From contig JANVCC010000120.1 of assembly GCA_025345505.1 (NCBI GenBank), positions 7,344,053-7,408,052 on the forward strand: DNA of 64,000 bases. The letters run 5' to 3'. The stretch's first letter is position 1, and each line of letters opens with the position of its first letter. This stretch comes from Todiramphus chloris collaris (Eukaryota; Chordata; Aves; Coraciiformes; Alcedinidae). The notes beneath the pieces were generated by a model. It worked only from the letters and a program-made list of their open reading frames with translations, was not told where the DNA came from and did not search any database. Position numbers and translations under genes: made by a program. Below are positions 35,220 to 47,065 of the stretch, one piece after another.

Positions 35220-35530
35220 TTTTAAACACCCCAAAGGGGACTGACTTTATTTACTCATAAGAGTAAAAATCAAAACATATTTTTTGTCATTATCATGTTT
35301 TAAAATAGCTTCTGATGAGTGAGTCAGAGAGGAAATGCTGGGGGAGGGAGCTAAGCCTGTCATTCAGCACATGAAAGGCTCTTTGCTTACAAATTAAAGT
35401 ATAAAGATTGAAGATTACTACGGGCTGCAGATAATGATGGAGCAGATACAAACATGGAGCAGTGGTAGGATGTGCTCTTGACTGCTTCCCTCTGGGCCTC
35501 AAACAATAAAGCTTGTGCTTGTCAAGCCAC
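35220..35530. promoter_or_regulatory. Candidate conserved non-coding element
   Basis: An AT-rich island with CTTTATTTACTCATAAGAG, GTCATTATCATG and ACAAATTAAAGTATAAAG, plus a GAGTGAGTCAG AP-1-like word near 35317. CpGs are rare. Confidence 0.45.
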
Positions 35531-35562
35531 TTAATGAACGTGCACGCTGGAGAGCAGTGTTC

Positions 35563-35702
35563 AAGCCCTTTGCCGGGGCTGTGCACGCTGAAGCCCTTTG
35601 CCAGGGCTGTGCTCATTGAAGCCCTTTGCCAGGGCTGTGCTCGTTGAAGCCCTTTGCCAGGGCTGTGCACGCTGAAGCCCTTTGCAGGGCTGCGCACTGT
35701 GG
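35563..35702. repeat. 28-bp minisatellite, five copies
   Basis: AAGCCCTTTG recurs at 35563, 35591, 35619, 35647 and 35675, giving an exact 28-bp period. The unit is AAGCCCTTTGCCAGGGCTGT followed by an 8-base variable end. The CCCTTTGCCAGGG part is itself a near-palindrome. The 253-codon minus frame across it (35293-36054) is largely a repeat artefact. Confidence 0.96.
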
Positions 35703-36049
35703 GCTGTGCCCTCTCGGGCACAGGGCTGGAGAAGCAGAAAACTGGTGTTTGTGATATGAGATTGAGATCTGCCCCAGGCAGCGGGTCTGTGCTTCCCAGG
35801 GGCTTGTTCTGGAACCACGGGGATGTCACCACACCACAGGTCCCGGTGCCAGGAATGGGTTGCGCTGCAGCGAGTGAACAGGTGATCTCCTTCCCCCTCC
35901 CCTCCTGACTGGGAGACGCCCCAGCAGCGCTGCCTCCGGAGCTGTGGTTCTGGGGTCCTGAGATAGCCACCTCATGCTTCCCATGGGAAGCATGCAAAAG
36001 CCGCTTGGGCAGAAGTGTCACGGCTGGCTGGCAGAACTGGAGCCCCAAA
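35703..36049. other. GC-rich spacer
   Basis: Unique sequence containing the perfect palindrome at 35973-35994. No gene. Confidence 0.4.
35973..35994. repeat. Perfect 22-bp palindrome
   Basis: Eleven bases (CATGCTTCCCA) are followed immediately by their exact reverse complement, with no loop. The pairing does not extend further on either side. It could extrude as a small cruciform or bind a dimeric protein; no family is recognised. Confidence 0.95.
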
Positions 36050-36420
36050 CCCATCTGATTTCATTAGCAGCAATTTTTGCACGTGCGGATTGCTGCTTGC
36101 GGGAGCGGACAAGTGTGCGTGAGGCAGAGACGCACGGTTAATATTGCACATGCAGCTCAAGGGCTGCCTTTGAAAACTTGGCATCCGTAGCAAAACAAAA
36201 TACTCTTAAGAAGAGCTGTGCAACAAGGCAAAGAGAACGTGATCCCAGCCTGAGTAATCCTCTAAGAGCTGTCACAGGAGGTAAATGTCACCCAACCTCA
36301 ATTGTTGTCTCCAGACTTGAACTTACTGTTTTTCTGGCTTGTAAGTGAAAAAGATGCTGATATTTTAAACAGCAATATTAAAGCCTGTGTTGCTCTGCAG
36401 CATAATGGGTTGTGACACTG
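36050..36420. promoter_or_regulatory. AT-richer block, possible conserved element
   Basis: Starts with TGATTTCATTAGCAGC and includes GGTTAATATTGCAC and TTTTAAACAGCAATATTAAAGC words. CpGs are few after 36130. Confidence 0.35.
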
Positions 36421-37150
36421 GCTCAGGTTCCTTTGCCAGGGGAAGGGAGAGGGAAGACCGTGGCTGGTGGCAGCGAGCAGGGCAGGGGTGCATGTGAGCA
36501 GAGCTGGCTGGTGGAGCAGAGCTGTCGGAGAGATGGGATTGGGTTTGACTGACTGTTAGAGAGATGGTTAAAAGGCTAATCTGCCTATGAAGAGCTGGTG
36601 TCTCTCCTGATTAGGAAGAGCACTCCTTTCCTCCTTCTGCTCTGATTTCTGCTCCACAGACTGAGCTGGTGTAAGACTTTCTTTAACTCCCCGTCCTTGT
36701 CCAGCCCTTAAGCTGAACGCAGCCCTGGTGAAGAGCTGGCTGGCAGCTGCAGGGCTGGATCCAGACCATGGGGACAGGAGCACAGGGGGGGCAGTCCCAG
36801 CCACTGCTCTGTGCCACCTGGGGCCGTTGGGACATCCCTGAAAGGTGCCATTTGGCTGCAGATTGCTTAACTGTACCTGTGTTCCTTAGTGTGTGATGCT
36901 GGAATTTGCTCGGCACAAAGAGGCAGTCAGGTCCTAGGGGCAGATTTTTCCAGTGTCCTGGCAAAGCACAGCAGTGCCACGGCCGGGGTCACCCAGCCCC
37001 ATGTCGATGCTGCCCTGGCAGCAGGGACTCTGCCTTGGTGGGCAAGGAGCAGACTGTGCATGTTGGTTTGTCCTGTGTGCAGTGGGGCATGCTGGAAGTC
37101 AGTCAGCCCCTCAGCCCCATCCATCTGTCCTGGAATGCCACCTCTGCTGT
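36421..37150. other. GC-rich spacer
   Basis: Overlapping sub-100-codon frames, no gene or repeat. Confidence 0.4.
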
Positions 37151-37640
37151 AAACATGTAATATTTTTCTAGGAAATACTTCTTGTCAGTGATAGTGTTGA
37201 TACCTAAGAGCATTTCTTTTTAAAGGCATCTTTAACCAAAATCAAGCTTTATCTGTGATTCATCCCCACTTGACAATCAAGCAGACACACATAGGTGCAG
37301 ATACTTCCCTCTCTCTATATATGCACACACAGACACGTACATATCTGTTCAGGATTGGAAAGCAATCAATTCCGAGATTTATTTAATGCTGCATTGCACA
37401 AGTTTGATAGCTGGGTTGGTTAATTGCCACACTAATAACACCCTTCGTCAAAGAGACTTTCAGGCAAAAATAAAAAAAGCTTAAAAAATTAAAATGTCAA
37501 TAAATACAAACCCCTCCTGTGCATCGACGAACAGTTTTGAAACCCAGCATCTAAATAGCAAACGAGCTGACACTGAGAGGAACCAGATTTCCAATTTTGT
37601 TCCCTATTCCAGCACTTCTGAAAAGGCAACCATTTTTTAT
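37151..37640. promoter_or_regulatory. AT-rich block, candidate conserved element
   Basis: CpG-poor, with a TCTCTATATATGCACACAC simple-sequence patch near 37312, GCAATCAATTCC, GGTTGGTTAATTGCC and CACTAATAACACCC words around 37360-37440, then an A-rich stretch near 37470-37500. Confidence 0.4.
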
Positions 37641-38279
37641 CCTTAAGAAACTTTCTCAGCAGCGAGCGCCTCGGGCACACCCTCGTGTGCTCCCCTCCTC
37701 CAGCCCTCCGCGGCTCAGGGGCCCTTTCTCAGCAGAAAATGGTACTTTGCTTTTGCTGCTGCAGGTCGAGAGCAGGAAGGGACCAGCCCAGGGACCTTCC
37801 CCAGGCCGGTGGCCGGGCGGGGGGATGCTGGGGACCACAGGGCCCTGGGAATGCTGGCCAGGACCCTGTGCTTTTAAGCCGCAGATCCCACGGGCGAGTA
37901 AATCAACATCATCTTGGCAGAAGTACTTGTGCTGGCTGGGAAGCGATGGGAACCGAGGGGCACTGCTGGAGACCGCGTGGCGTGAGGCGACTCGAGAGGC
38001 TTCTCCCCAGGGCAGGCGAGGGCAGGTCTGAGCCAGCGAAAGGACTGGGCTCCCAGTGGGGTTTGCATTAGGGGCTGGGACTGCGTGGTTTTGGGGCTGA
38101 GCATTTGCAGCAGGTGAGAGGAGGAGGGTCAGCCTCTGCCCGCTCGCCACCACTGACGAGGTGATGAACGCGTCCTCGCCAAGCGGAGCAGGATGAGGCG
38201 TCGCTCCATCTGCCGCCGGCAAGGTCACGGGCTGCAGACCTGGGACTGCAATTCATGGAGCCGCCGAGAGACAGCTCCG
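37641..38279. other. GC-rich, CpG-containing spacer
   Basis: A 190-codon minus frame (37656-38228) opposes 144- and 128-codon plus frames. No domain. CpGs are frequent at 38110-38280. Confidence 0.4.
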
Positions 38280-38590
38280 GCGAAACCTATCAGAACGTAG
38301 GTAATTTGATTAGAAATTAATTGGCCTACATCAGAGCCTTAAAAATCTAACAGATTTGCTGCTGATAAAATTAAAATTAGAAACTGAATTGATTAGTCCG
38401 TGCCAGCAAAGGAACCAAAATGTCAAAGGCACCAGCTGCACATTTGCATTTGGTACTTCACAAAGTTCTTACCAAAGCGAGTGAGAGATGTTTGACATTT
38501 CCGTGATTTCTGCAATTCTAATGTATCTTTTATTGATATTAATTAAAAAATGCAAGGGAGTAATGGAGTGAGAAATGACAGAAGGGAGTT
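38280..38590. promoter_or_regulatory. Strong candidate conserved element with octamer
   Basis: An AT-rich island with GGTAATTTGATTAGAAATTA, AAAATTAAAATTAG, GAATTGATTAGTCC, a POU octamer ATTTGCAT (38442-38449) and TTGATATTAATTAAAAAATG at the end. CpGs are almost absent and both flanks are CpG-rich. Confidence 0.5.
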
Positions 38591-39235
38591 TGGCCATTCC
38601 AGCTCTGCAGCTAGTGCCGGACACGGGGACGAGTCAGAAGCGGGATGGGGGCATCAGGAGTAGCGATCCCGCGCCTCGCCGTGCAGGGCTGGCCTGCGTG
38701 GCCGCTGCGAAGGCTCCTCCTGGCCTGGGCACCACGGACCTTGGTGCAAGGGAGGCATGCCTGGCTGCCTGCCTGGCAGCAGCGGGTGGAGCCTGGGCTT
38801 TGTGAGCGCTCGGGGAAGGCAGGCGTCGCGTTACGTATCCCTGAACCCAGGAGGCACAGAAAGGACGATCCAACGGCACTCCTCACGTCTCCCGTTTGCT
38901 CTCCTTGCACAGGACCACGGGAAGCACGGATGTTTTACGTCGTTCTGTCTGACTCTTGCCTCAGGGAGGAGGGTTTTGCAGATAAAGCCTGGTGCTGGGC
39001 TGGGGACGGGTTGCCCGTGTGCATCCTTTGCGTGCCCGGGTGGCCTCTGGGTGGGGAGTTACTGTAGATGTGTCCTTGCTGGCGTGTGCCCGGTGCACAC
39101 GGGTACCCCGGAGCCCTCTGGTGCCCAGGCGTGTTTGCTGGTACGAGCACACCCCTGCGTCAGTGTGAATCACACAGGCAGGGGAAGGGGGTCCGTGTCC
39201 CCCGGGCCTGTGTTTTGAGTAGGCAGAGCGCATAA
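38591..39235. other. GC-rich, CpG-containing spacer
   Basis: Frames of 140 and 153 codons on plus and about 100 on minus overlap. No domain or repeat. Confidence 0.4.
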
Positions 39236-39615
39236 ATCGCTTGATTTACTGTCTCATTTTCGTTGGCTGGACATGTGTTATTTTTATGCTTATCATGTTT
39301 TAAGGAAGAGTGCTGGTGGAGTGTAAACCCTGGGTAAAGTTTTAATTGGGAACAGTTATTTTGAAACATTTTCTTCTGTAATTTATTTTGCCTTGGGGAT
39401 TTATTACAGTGGGAAGATCCTATCAGTTTTATGCAAAGGTTTCTGCCATAGTCTGTTGGGATATTTTAATTTCAGTTTCACAATGAGATACTCAGGAATA
39501 TTGTGAATAAATAATTGTAAAGAATCTACAAAAAGCAATGGGAAGTTATTAAAACTTTCACCAAAGAATGAAAGCTAGGAGTTTTTTTAAGGAAGTGCTC
39601 CAAAAGCTATCTTCC
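39236..39615. promoter_or_regulatory. Candidate conserved non-coding element
   Basis: AT-rich and CpG-poor, with TTGATTTACTGTCTC, GTTATTTTTATGC, GTTTTAATTGGG, TGTAATTTATTTTGCC, GGATTTATTACAG and GAATAAATAATTGTAAAG words. Confidence 0.45.
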
Positions 39616-39925
39616 CATCCTCAAATCCGGGGGCATTTCCAGTACCCTCCGTGAAACGGAGCCCACGACCAGGGGTGATGTGTAGCTGCCGGTGCAGCTG
39701 CAGCTCCAGAGCCAGGTCCTGGCTGGCTGTGCGGTGATTGGGATGCTCCATAGCCCATCCAGGGCAGCTCTCTGCCTGCCCACCGGTGTCTGTGCCGTGG
39801 GTGACAGACCCCTGGGGAGCAGAGACCACCGACCTGGGTCCGGGGCTGTCGGCTGCTCCCCTCTCCTCGCCAGCTCTCTGCAGTCACCACGGTCTGCTTC
39901 CTATTCATCCCTGCCGGCTAAAATT
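39616..39925. other. GC-rich spacer
   Basis: Overlapping frames on both strands, no gene. Confidence 0.4.
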
Positions 39926-40265
39926 AGAAAGATGGCAGATGAAAAGCGTAGTTCTCTGAGAGCGAAGGTGAAGGGGAGCCTATAAATTTTGCAGCCTGTG
40001 TCTGAAAATATGAAGGACAACTTAAAATTCCCTTTTAAAAAAAAATCCCTCCTGCTTTATAAATATTAATTGCAAGAATGTGGTAAGGAGAGAGATGGGC
40101 AGCCTCTGGCTCTTATCTGTGATTGTTTGACTAATATTTGCAACAGTTTAAACACGGTATTTATGATTTGATATGGCACTAAATTAGAAGGTTCACACTT
40201 CATATGAAAGATTGGCTCGTTGCGGGTAGGGGAAATTTGATTCTGCAGGTCAGTTGCTCTCAGCA
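39926..40265. promoter_or_regulatory. AT-rich block, candidate conserved element
   Basis: Includes an A9 run near 40038, ATAAATATTAATTGC near 40061, TTTGACTAATATTTGC near 40126 and GGCACTAAATTAGAAGG near 40174. Confidence 0.4.
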
Positions 40266-40700
40266 GATCTGCTGATTGAATTACACAGTGCCACGCGGCT
40301 CGGTAAGATGCCGCCTGGGTGAGGGCCCTGGGCTGTCCCTGGGGAGCCGTGGGAAGAGCCTCTGTGCCCCGCATCAAGGCGCCCGCCCGCTTGAGGAGCT
40401 GAATTGCCTCTAATCTCCAAACCAGGCGCTGGACGTGTGAAAGAAACGCCACATTCCCTCGTGCCCGGGTTGTTTCACCGAGGACTGGGGGCTCTTTGCG
40501 GTGAAGCGTGGTGGGAGAGGGGGGATGAGCTGCAGCACCCGAGGGAAGGGGTCCTGGTCCCGTGCTCCCTGCTGAGCATCCCGGCCTGGCAAAGGGCTCC
40601 TGCAGCAGCGGTACCGAAGAGACGGGGCGAGTGTCTGCGTGGGCATCCCATCGGCAGCCAGCGCGGGGAGCTGGGGGAGCTGGGGGCAGAGCACAGAAAT
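40266..40700. other. GC-rich spacer
   Basis: Part of a 239-codon minus frame (40066-40785) whose GC-rich middle is Ala/Pro/Arg-rich. Opposed by a 100-codon plus frame, no domain. Confidence 0.4.
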
Positions 40701-41240
40701 CAATAGTCATTTCTGTGATCCGGGCAGAGCTGCATTTCATCCTGCAGTACATTAATTGGTTATCACTTCTACACAGTTGTATCACAGGCTTTGGGAAATA
40801 GGAGACATTTTTTCTTTTTGATGCTAATGAGTAAATCAGCTGCTGGTTGCCAGGCTTGTTTCGGTGCCAAGCCAGCTGATGGTTTCCTGTGGGTTACACC
40901 AACCGCCGGTCCCAAAACGTGCCCCAGACTGAGCAAAGTTCTGTGGAGCACTTGTGGGATTTTAACCCCTGGGAACAGATTTACTGAGAATAAATTAAAG
41001 ATAACCAGAGAAACCCTCAGCCCGGCACCCACCCTGGCCTCTGAGGACCTGCTTCCATCCACCTGCAATTAAAAGCCTGAGCCAGAACAACCCTGCACAG
41101 TGCTGACCATTTGAAGTCCATGCTATAATGCTTCTAAAATTACCAAACCTCGCTGTACTTAGGAAATAGCCATTATCAGAAGCTACTTTTATTACCATGG
41201 AAACAGAAAGATAACAGAGAAGAGTCTGGCCGTGTGTCTG
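40701..41240. other. Mixed, with two AT-richer patches
   Basis: Patches at about 40740-40840 (GTACATTAATTGGTTATC) and 41110-41225 (CTAAAATTACC, TTATTACCATGG) resemble small conserved elements. The rest is unremarkable. Confidence 0.35.
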
Positions 41241-41420
41241 TGCTGGAGGAGGCAGATATATATTATGTATGTGTTATGTTTATGTATGAGGCTGCAGCGA
41301 CCACTGGCCCCGGGTAAGGCTGCAAGAGTCCAGGAGGTTGTGGGGTTCAGGTATACATGTAGGTATGTATGTGTTTGTCTGCGAATATATAAATACAGAT
41401 GTATGTGGGAACCTCAGAAA
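41241..41420. repeat. Low-complexity TATG/ATAT-rich sequence
   Basis: Two patches of degenerate TATG and ATAT simple repeat (41255-41295 and 41352-41408) flank a GC-rich insert. This is decayed microsatellite. Confidence 0.6.
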
Positions 41421-42900
41421 AAATGCCATTTTCTATAAAGCTCCCTGAACTGTCTTATTTGTGGCCAAACACTAAATTCCATTCCACTGGACTTGCAGAT
41501 GGTGTAAGACTGAGTCATGCAAAAAAGCAGAGCAGCGAAGCCAGCAGATCCCGAGGGAAAGCCAGGCTGCCCTCGGAGGAGAAGGGGACGGTTTCCTGAA
41601 GGGATCTGGGAGATCTGGGGCTCTCTGGGGCTGGGGCGTGTGTCCGGCACTGCTGTGGAGTGCAGGTGCCCTCGGAGTTGCCCGGTCGGGCTTGGGGCAC
41701 AGAGGGGACTAGGATGGAGGAGGTTTAATGCCCTGCAGCACTGGGGTCTGTGCTCGGTGGGGCCGTGGCCAGGGGTCCCTCATCCACCCCTGTGCCTGGC
41801 ATCCAGATATCCAACATGACTCATGTTCTCCTGCGTGCTCCCCATAAATCTTGTGCTCTGATGAATGTTTTTCTTCCAGACAGTTGTTCCTTCTTCCTGG
41901 ATATTAAATCTTCATCTCATCAGCACTTGACTGAATTTGTAGAAACAAAATAGCAGAGGGGAACTTGGGCAGTTTAAGAATAGAAGAGTTCACATAAATC
42001 CCTGACCTGCCTACCCATCAAAGTGTGGTAATGCAGACAGACCAAGAGGACCCACTGTCCGCTGGCTGTCCTGAGCACCCAGCCCAGGGCTGCTCCTCCT
42101 GCAGACACGTCCCCCCTGCACTGGAACCCTGGATTTCCACCACCCCAGCCCATAGAGTGCTCTCAGGACATGAAGGACAAAGAAAATGATATTTTTATTC
42201 TGTCTCCACAGCTGGGGATTCAGGGAATTAATTTCTGTCATCTGTTCTCTCCTCTTTTCTTCTTCTTTTTATCCAAACAGTACAATTTATGGCCATGGCC
42301 ACGATAGAGCAATTGCCTCTTGCTCAGGCAGAGACCGAACGTGGGTGTTTTCTGTCATGGTCCAGGTTTGGGTCCCGGGCAGCGCGAGGATCGATGACCC
42401 TGAGGCAGCGCAGGGCTGCGAGGGATCTGCCAGCAGGAGGGATGGTTCAGCCCTGCCAGGACCCACTCTCCCGCTGATGGAGCAGCACTTTGCAGCCCTC
42501 CCCACCAGGACAGCAGGGCGGTCTGATGCGTTAATCACACAGAAGTACGTGTTCCTCCTCCCTGACAGTGGTGGGAAGAGCTCTGACAGAAATAGCTGCT
42601 TCCCGGTGCAGCCTTTGCAGGATCCCAGGCACTGAACAGTCCCGCAGCTCCCCCGGCACGTGCACCAAAACGTGTCGGCTCCGTCTTGGGTTTGAGTTCA
42701 GGGGACCTTTCGGCAAAGCAAAGGAGCAGTTGGCTCTGCCTCCCGTGCACGCTCCTGCCCGGCCCCTGAGTAGGACTGAGATCATGAAATCCAGGGGCTT
42801 TTCCAGCTGATCTGGGGTTTAATCCCTGGCTGCAGCCGTGCAGAGGGTCACTGCCCCCGCTCAGGCTCTGCAGGGCTGGAGGGCCGTTCCCACGGTTCCT
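41421..42900. other. Mixed and GC-rich spacer
   Basis: Unique sequence with AT-richer parts at 41810-42000 and 42180-42290. The 149-codon plus frame (42186-42635) has no domain. Confidence 0.4.
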
Positions 42901-43640
42901 AGTCAGTTTGAAAGGATCCTGATTTGTGAATTTCCTATGATGTCAATCAATATTTACATGTAAGGTAAAGAAAATAGAAGGGCAGCCACGCATAGGCTTG
43001 TGTCAGTACATCTGAGCAGCACCAGCCTTGAAGTATCTGTCACCCCGTTAGCCCCAGCCCTCCTGCCTTGCCTGCACCCTGAGGTGCAACTTCTCCCTCA
43101 CATTTGGGCTGGAAAACTCAAAGGTAAGGACATGCAGCAGAGCTTGGAGGGAACGTGGGGCCCAGGGATGCGGGAGCTGCTGCTCCTCAGGGTCTCTAGA
43201 GGCAAAAACTGTGCCAGCCCACGGAGCATCCCGCAGAGCCCTTCTCTGCGAAAGAAAGAGGTAATGAAATTTTAATCAGAACTTCCACAAAGTGTACAGA
43301 GCTGTAAATAAGGGCCTTGGCGCGCTGCTCCGCCTACACCTTCATCCTCTTCTCATCTCACGCGCGATCGTCTGCAGACCCATCTCGGAGCGTTTCATGG
43401 TCTGACTTTCCCCAGGATTTCGAGCCGCCCAATTTGCACTCTTTTGAAGCAAGAGAGACCTGCTCAGTCTCTAATTTATATTTTTTAATCAGGGCACCAA
43501 AGTGTGAGAGAGCTCAAGGGAAACATGTCCCTTTTAAAAACAAAGTTATTGCTTTAATAAACATGGGAGGAAGGCAGTAATGGACTGGGGAGCTTCCCCT
43601 AGTTAAAAATTTAGTAATCAAGCCCTGCTGTTAATGAAAC
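42901..43640. other. Mixed spacer
   Basis: AT-richer ends (42910-42980 with CAATCAATATTTACATG, and 43440-43640 with TAGTTAAAAATTTAGTAATC) around a GC-rich centre. A donor-like AAG/GTAAGG near 43120 has no supporting frame. Confidence 0.35.
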
Positions 43641-44510
43641 TGCAGATTAGTCCTATGGAACAGAGACTTGTTTCTTGGCGAGGCAGCAGCGACTGGTGAT
43701 GCGAAGGCGGGGAGATGCGGCCGGCAGGGCACGGAGGTTCCTCGCCAGGCAGCGGCTGTTTGCCTCTCCCAGTGAGACGATTCCCCCTTGGCCGCTGAGA
43801 GCCCTTCCAGCAGCCCCGCGCCCCTGCCCCAGCTGGCTCTGGTCCTGGTGCCCACTCTGCAGTGATGGGATGGAGCTTGGCCGATGCGAGCACATGGTCA
43901 TCGTTACCGAATGACTCGGGTGTTAGGGAAAGTGCAGCTGCAGGCTCGGGATTTCAGGCAGGCACTCGGAGCAGTGCGGGTCCCTAGAGGTGCTGCTGCT
44001 GCTCTCCAGGCTAAGCAGCAGCCGTGGTTTGCTGAGAGTTTGTAAGAAGGCAGAGCGGTGCCTGTTGCTGAAAGGTGCCAAAGTGGTCAGTGAAGGGAGC
44101 TGGCACTGGGCTGCCCTCCCCGACCCACACCCTGCTGCCTCCCAGCCACAGCTCCGGGGAGCAGATTTACCACCCGGAGCACAACACAGCCGAGGACAGC
44201 TGCCCCTTCCCAGCATCCCGGGAAAGCTCCCCGTATCCTTCGTGAATTCAGAGTTCCCTCCTCTCAGTCTGGCTGTCCCGGGGCACTGCACCCCGAGCAT
44301 CACGCCTCTCCCGGGGCTGTGTTTCGGAGCCACCGGCTGTTCCCTGAGGACATCGTGGCACTGGGGGCCGTGTGGCTCCTGGCGATGCTGAGAGGGGTTG
44401 TGGTGCTCGGCCCCCAGCCCACGGCAGCACCGGTGTGGGCAGCAGGAGCTGTCGGGGCAGCGGGTGCTGGGCTGTGGTCCAGTCAGGCGCAGAGACAGGC
44501 AGGCTCGCAG
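43641..44510. other. GC-rich spacer
   Basis: Frames of 136 codons (minus) and 133 codons (plus) overlap. No domains, moderate CpG. Confidence 0.4.
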
Positions 44511-44960
44511 AGAGGGCTGTAATTGCTGCCATTTGCCTTTCGGGTGTGATTTATTGCTCCCTGTCTTTTCCCAGTTGGAACAGGAATTGGGGCTTTGGGA
44601 AGGGTTTTCAGTGGAGTCTGAGTGTAACCTTGGGGGATTTTAAAGTTGCGGTTTTATTTTCCTTTCTCTTTTTATTGCAATAAGTTCCAGAGAAAAATCT
44701 AAAACATGCTGGGAAGCCTTTCATAGCTTGGCTTTCTCGAATGATGGCCTGTAACTTGGAGAAACAATAGGGACTTGCAAAATGCAGCAATTTCCATCAT
44801 GAATTTGGAGGGCGAGGTGCACTGAGATCCTGGTTTATGGGCTTTAAATTGATTTACAGCATATTCGCAGCCACTGTCCTGCTCCTCCACTGCCTTTCCT
44901 TCTTGTTTTGTGCTCACAGAAGTATGTGCCAGAGATCCCTGCTGTTATTCCTTGAGTTTT
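44511..44960. other. AT-richer stretch
   Basis: CpG-poor balanced DNA (TAAAGTTGCGGTTTTATTTTCC near 44641, TTAAATTGATTTACAGC near 44844). A weak candidate for conservation. Confidence 0.3.
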
Positions 44961-46080
44961 AATGGTAGTGTAATTTGCTCCAGAACATCCAGACCTGCCT
45001 TTCCACACCCTGGCCAGGCTGCACAGCTTCTCCCATCCCTCTGAGCCCCTGGTGTGTCCTGTGAAAGTTCTCAGGGCCAGGCTGGGGCAGGGGGAGCAAA
45101 GGGGCTTCTCAGCCACTCTCCCACCCCCACTCTGGCTGGGACCTGGACTTCGGTGGCTTAAGTGGCATCGGGGAAAGCAGCTGAATCCCTTCCTCGCCTC
45201 CCCACGAGGCTGGTGCCACGCAGCTCTGCCAGCCCTCGCCGCGGGCGCAGGGGCACGGACGAGTTCTGCTCTTCGCTCTCAGCTCTTAGGGCCAATTTCT
45301 GAATACGCCTGTGTCCCGTCTAACTTTGATCTAGGTAATGACTCTGAACTCTCGTTAAATCTCATTTCGCGTTGTTCCTTTCATGGTTCCTTGTCATCTT
45401 GTTTGTTCTCCCGCACGCTTTGAAGTCCCGAAGGGCTGCGTGGTGCGCGTGGTGCCCGGCCGCGCCGCGGGCTGCCGCGCCGTGGATTACCCTCATTATG
45501 TTTTAAGAGCACGTTGCAGAACTACAGTAAGTCTGTCCTAGAACAAAGGAGCCCCGAAACACCCTGAGAAGTAAGGCAGCCGGGGGGTGTCAGCGGGAGC
45601 CCCAATGCCCGGGTGGCCCGGCCGGGGACAGCGCGTGCTCGGGGGACACCCACAGCCCGCGACGGGCGATGCAGCCCTGGTGACTCAGCTGTGGCAGAGC
45701 CAGTGCCCGGCATCTGGGCTTGTAAAAACAGAGCAGTAATACCTTTTTGGAAGCAGAACAAGTGATAGCAGCATCCTTCGTTTCTCCTGTCTCTCTTTGT
45801 GCCCGGGTTAGCTAATTAAGCCGTCGAGTCACGAGGAACGGTCTCTTTTCAGGCAATAGGAGTGTGACTGCCCCTTTATTCTGCTTTTCAGCTTCTCCCT
45901 CCTCTCTTCGTATTTAAAGGCGTAATTCTCTGTCATATCTTGCTTGGCAGCATGTCAGGAGCCTGTGCCAGGCAAAGTGGGAAGTGAGACTAAAGGATTT
46001 TCTTTACACATTTACTTCTATTTAAAATATTCTCAGTATTCAAATTGTTTTGCATTTTCACTTGAAAACATTCCTTGTGC
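44961..46080. other. Mixed spacer with a dense CpG patch
   Basis: GC-rich to 45280, AT-richer at 45290-45420, then about a dozen CpGs packed into 45429-45482. After that comes balanced DNA with GGTTAGCTAATTAAGCC near 45806. No promoter or gene could be assigned to the CpG patch. Confidence 0.4.
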
Positions 46081-46685
46081 AGAAACCTCTCACCCCTCTC
46101 TGCCCTCCTGGCCTGCATTTCCCCAACACTGGACACGGGGTCTGACTTCTCCGAGCAGCTCCAGCTCTGTGTTCAAGTAGCAGGTGAAAACCTGAGGGCA
46201 GCATCCCGTGGAGCGTGCACAGAAATGAGACAAATGAAGGAGGAAGGGGTTTTCTGCAAGATGCTTTAGCATAAAAGGCATTTATTCGTTCCTTTAGCTC
46301 ATTACAGGTGAAACGAGGCTTTTCTGCTCAGAGTTCAGCTGCTTGGGATTCTTTCTAAGAGCGCTACGAGCCCTTCCGTGTAATTTTGGAAAGCAGACAC
46401 GTTCATATTGCTCCTGCTGCTCTTTGTTGCGTCCCGAAAGGCTGACAGTCTGCTCTCAGAAATCAGAGGCAGAACGCTGGTAAACCCAAGCCCCCGGCAG
46501 TTCCCGCAGGCGGGCAGGGAGTGCCGAGGTCGGCAGTCACTGGGCTGTCACCCGGGCTGCCTGGTGCTGCCATTGGGGTCGGACCTTCCGGGCACCTGCA
46601 CGCCCCTTTGGCATCTGCGTGGTGAAAAGTCCCTCCCGTACCTGGTGCTCGCTGCTGTGGCATTCTGCTTTAATGCCTCTGCGCT
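46081..46685. other. Mixed spacer
   Basis: Unique sequence with sub-100-codon frames only. It ends in CTGTATCTATAGATATATATTG, an A/T-rich near-palindrome at 46684-46705. Confidence 0.4.
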
Positions 46686-47065
46686 GTATCTATAGATATA
46701 TATTGGTGCTGCCTTAAGCAGTTTGATGAAGGCAGGCCTTTGGGGAGAATTAACAGTGTATTAACACTGCATCTGAAAAATTAAAGCAATAGTCAAGCAA
46801 ATTTCTTTTTATTGACTTTTAGTGAGCCATTTAATGCAAACATCTCGTTAACTGCAATATAACTATACTATATAATGGGTTTTGCAATAAGAACAATTAG
46901 CTTTGCAATTAGCTGAAGAGTGAGCACTCTGCTACCGCCTGCAATTGGCAACAGGCCTATTAAAAACACGTCCTGCGGAGAACAAATAATAGTGCTTTGG
47001 TGGGCAGATTGAAACCGTTTGACTTTAAGCACCAGTAATATTTCTTGTATTGATCTGATGTCCCA
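46686..47065. promoter_or_regulatory. Strong candidate conserved non-coding element
   Basis: An AT-rich island of about 380 bp with GGAGAATTAACAGTGTATTA, CATTTAATGCAAAC, ATATAACTATACTATATAATG, AACAATTAGCTTTGCAATTA and CACCAGTAATATTTC words. CpGs are rare and no reading frame of note is present. Confidence 0.5.

Noticed and set aside
35293..36054. 253-codon minus frame
   Set aside because: It is built across the 28-bp tandem repeat and through an AT-rich island, with no domain.
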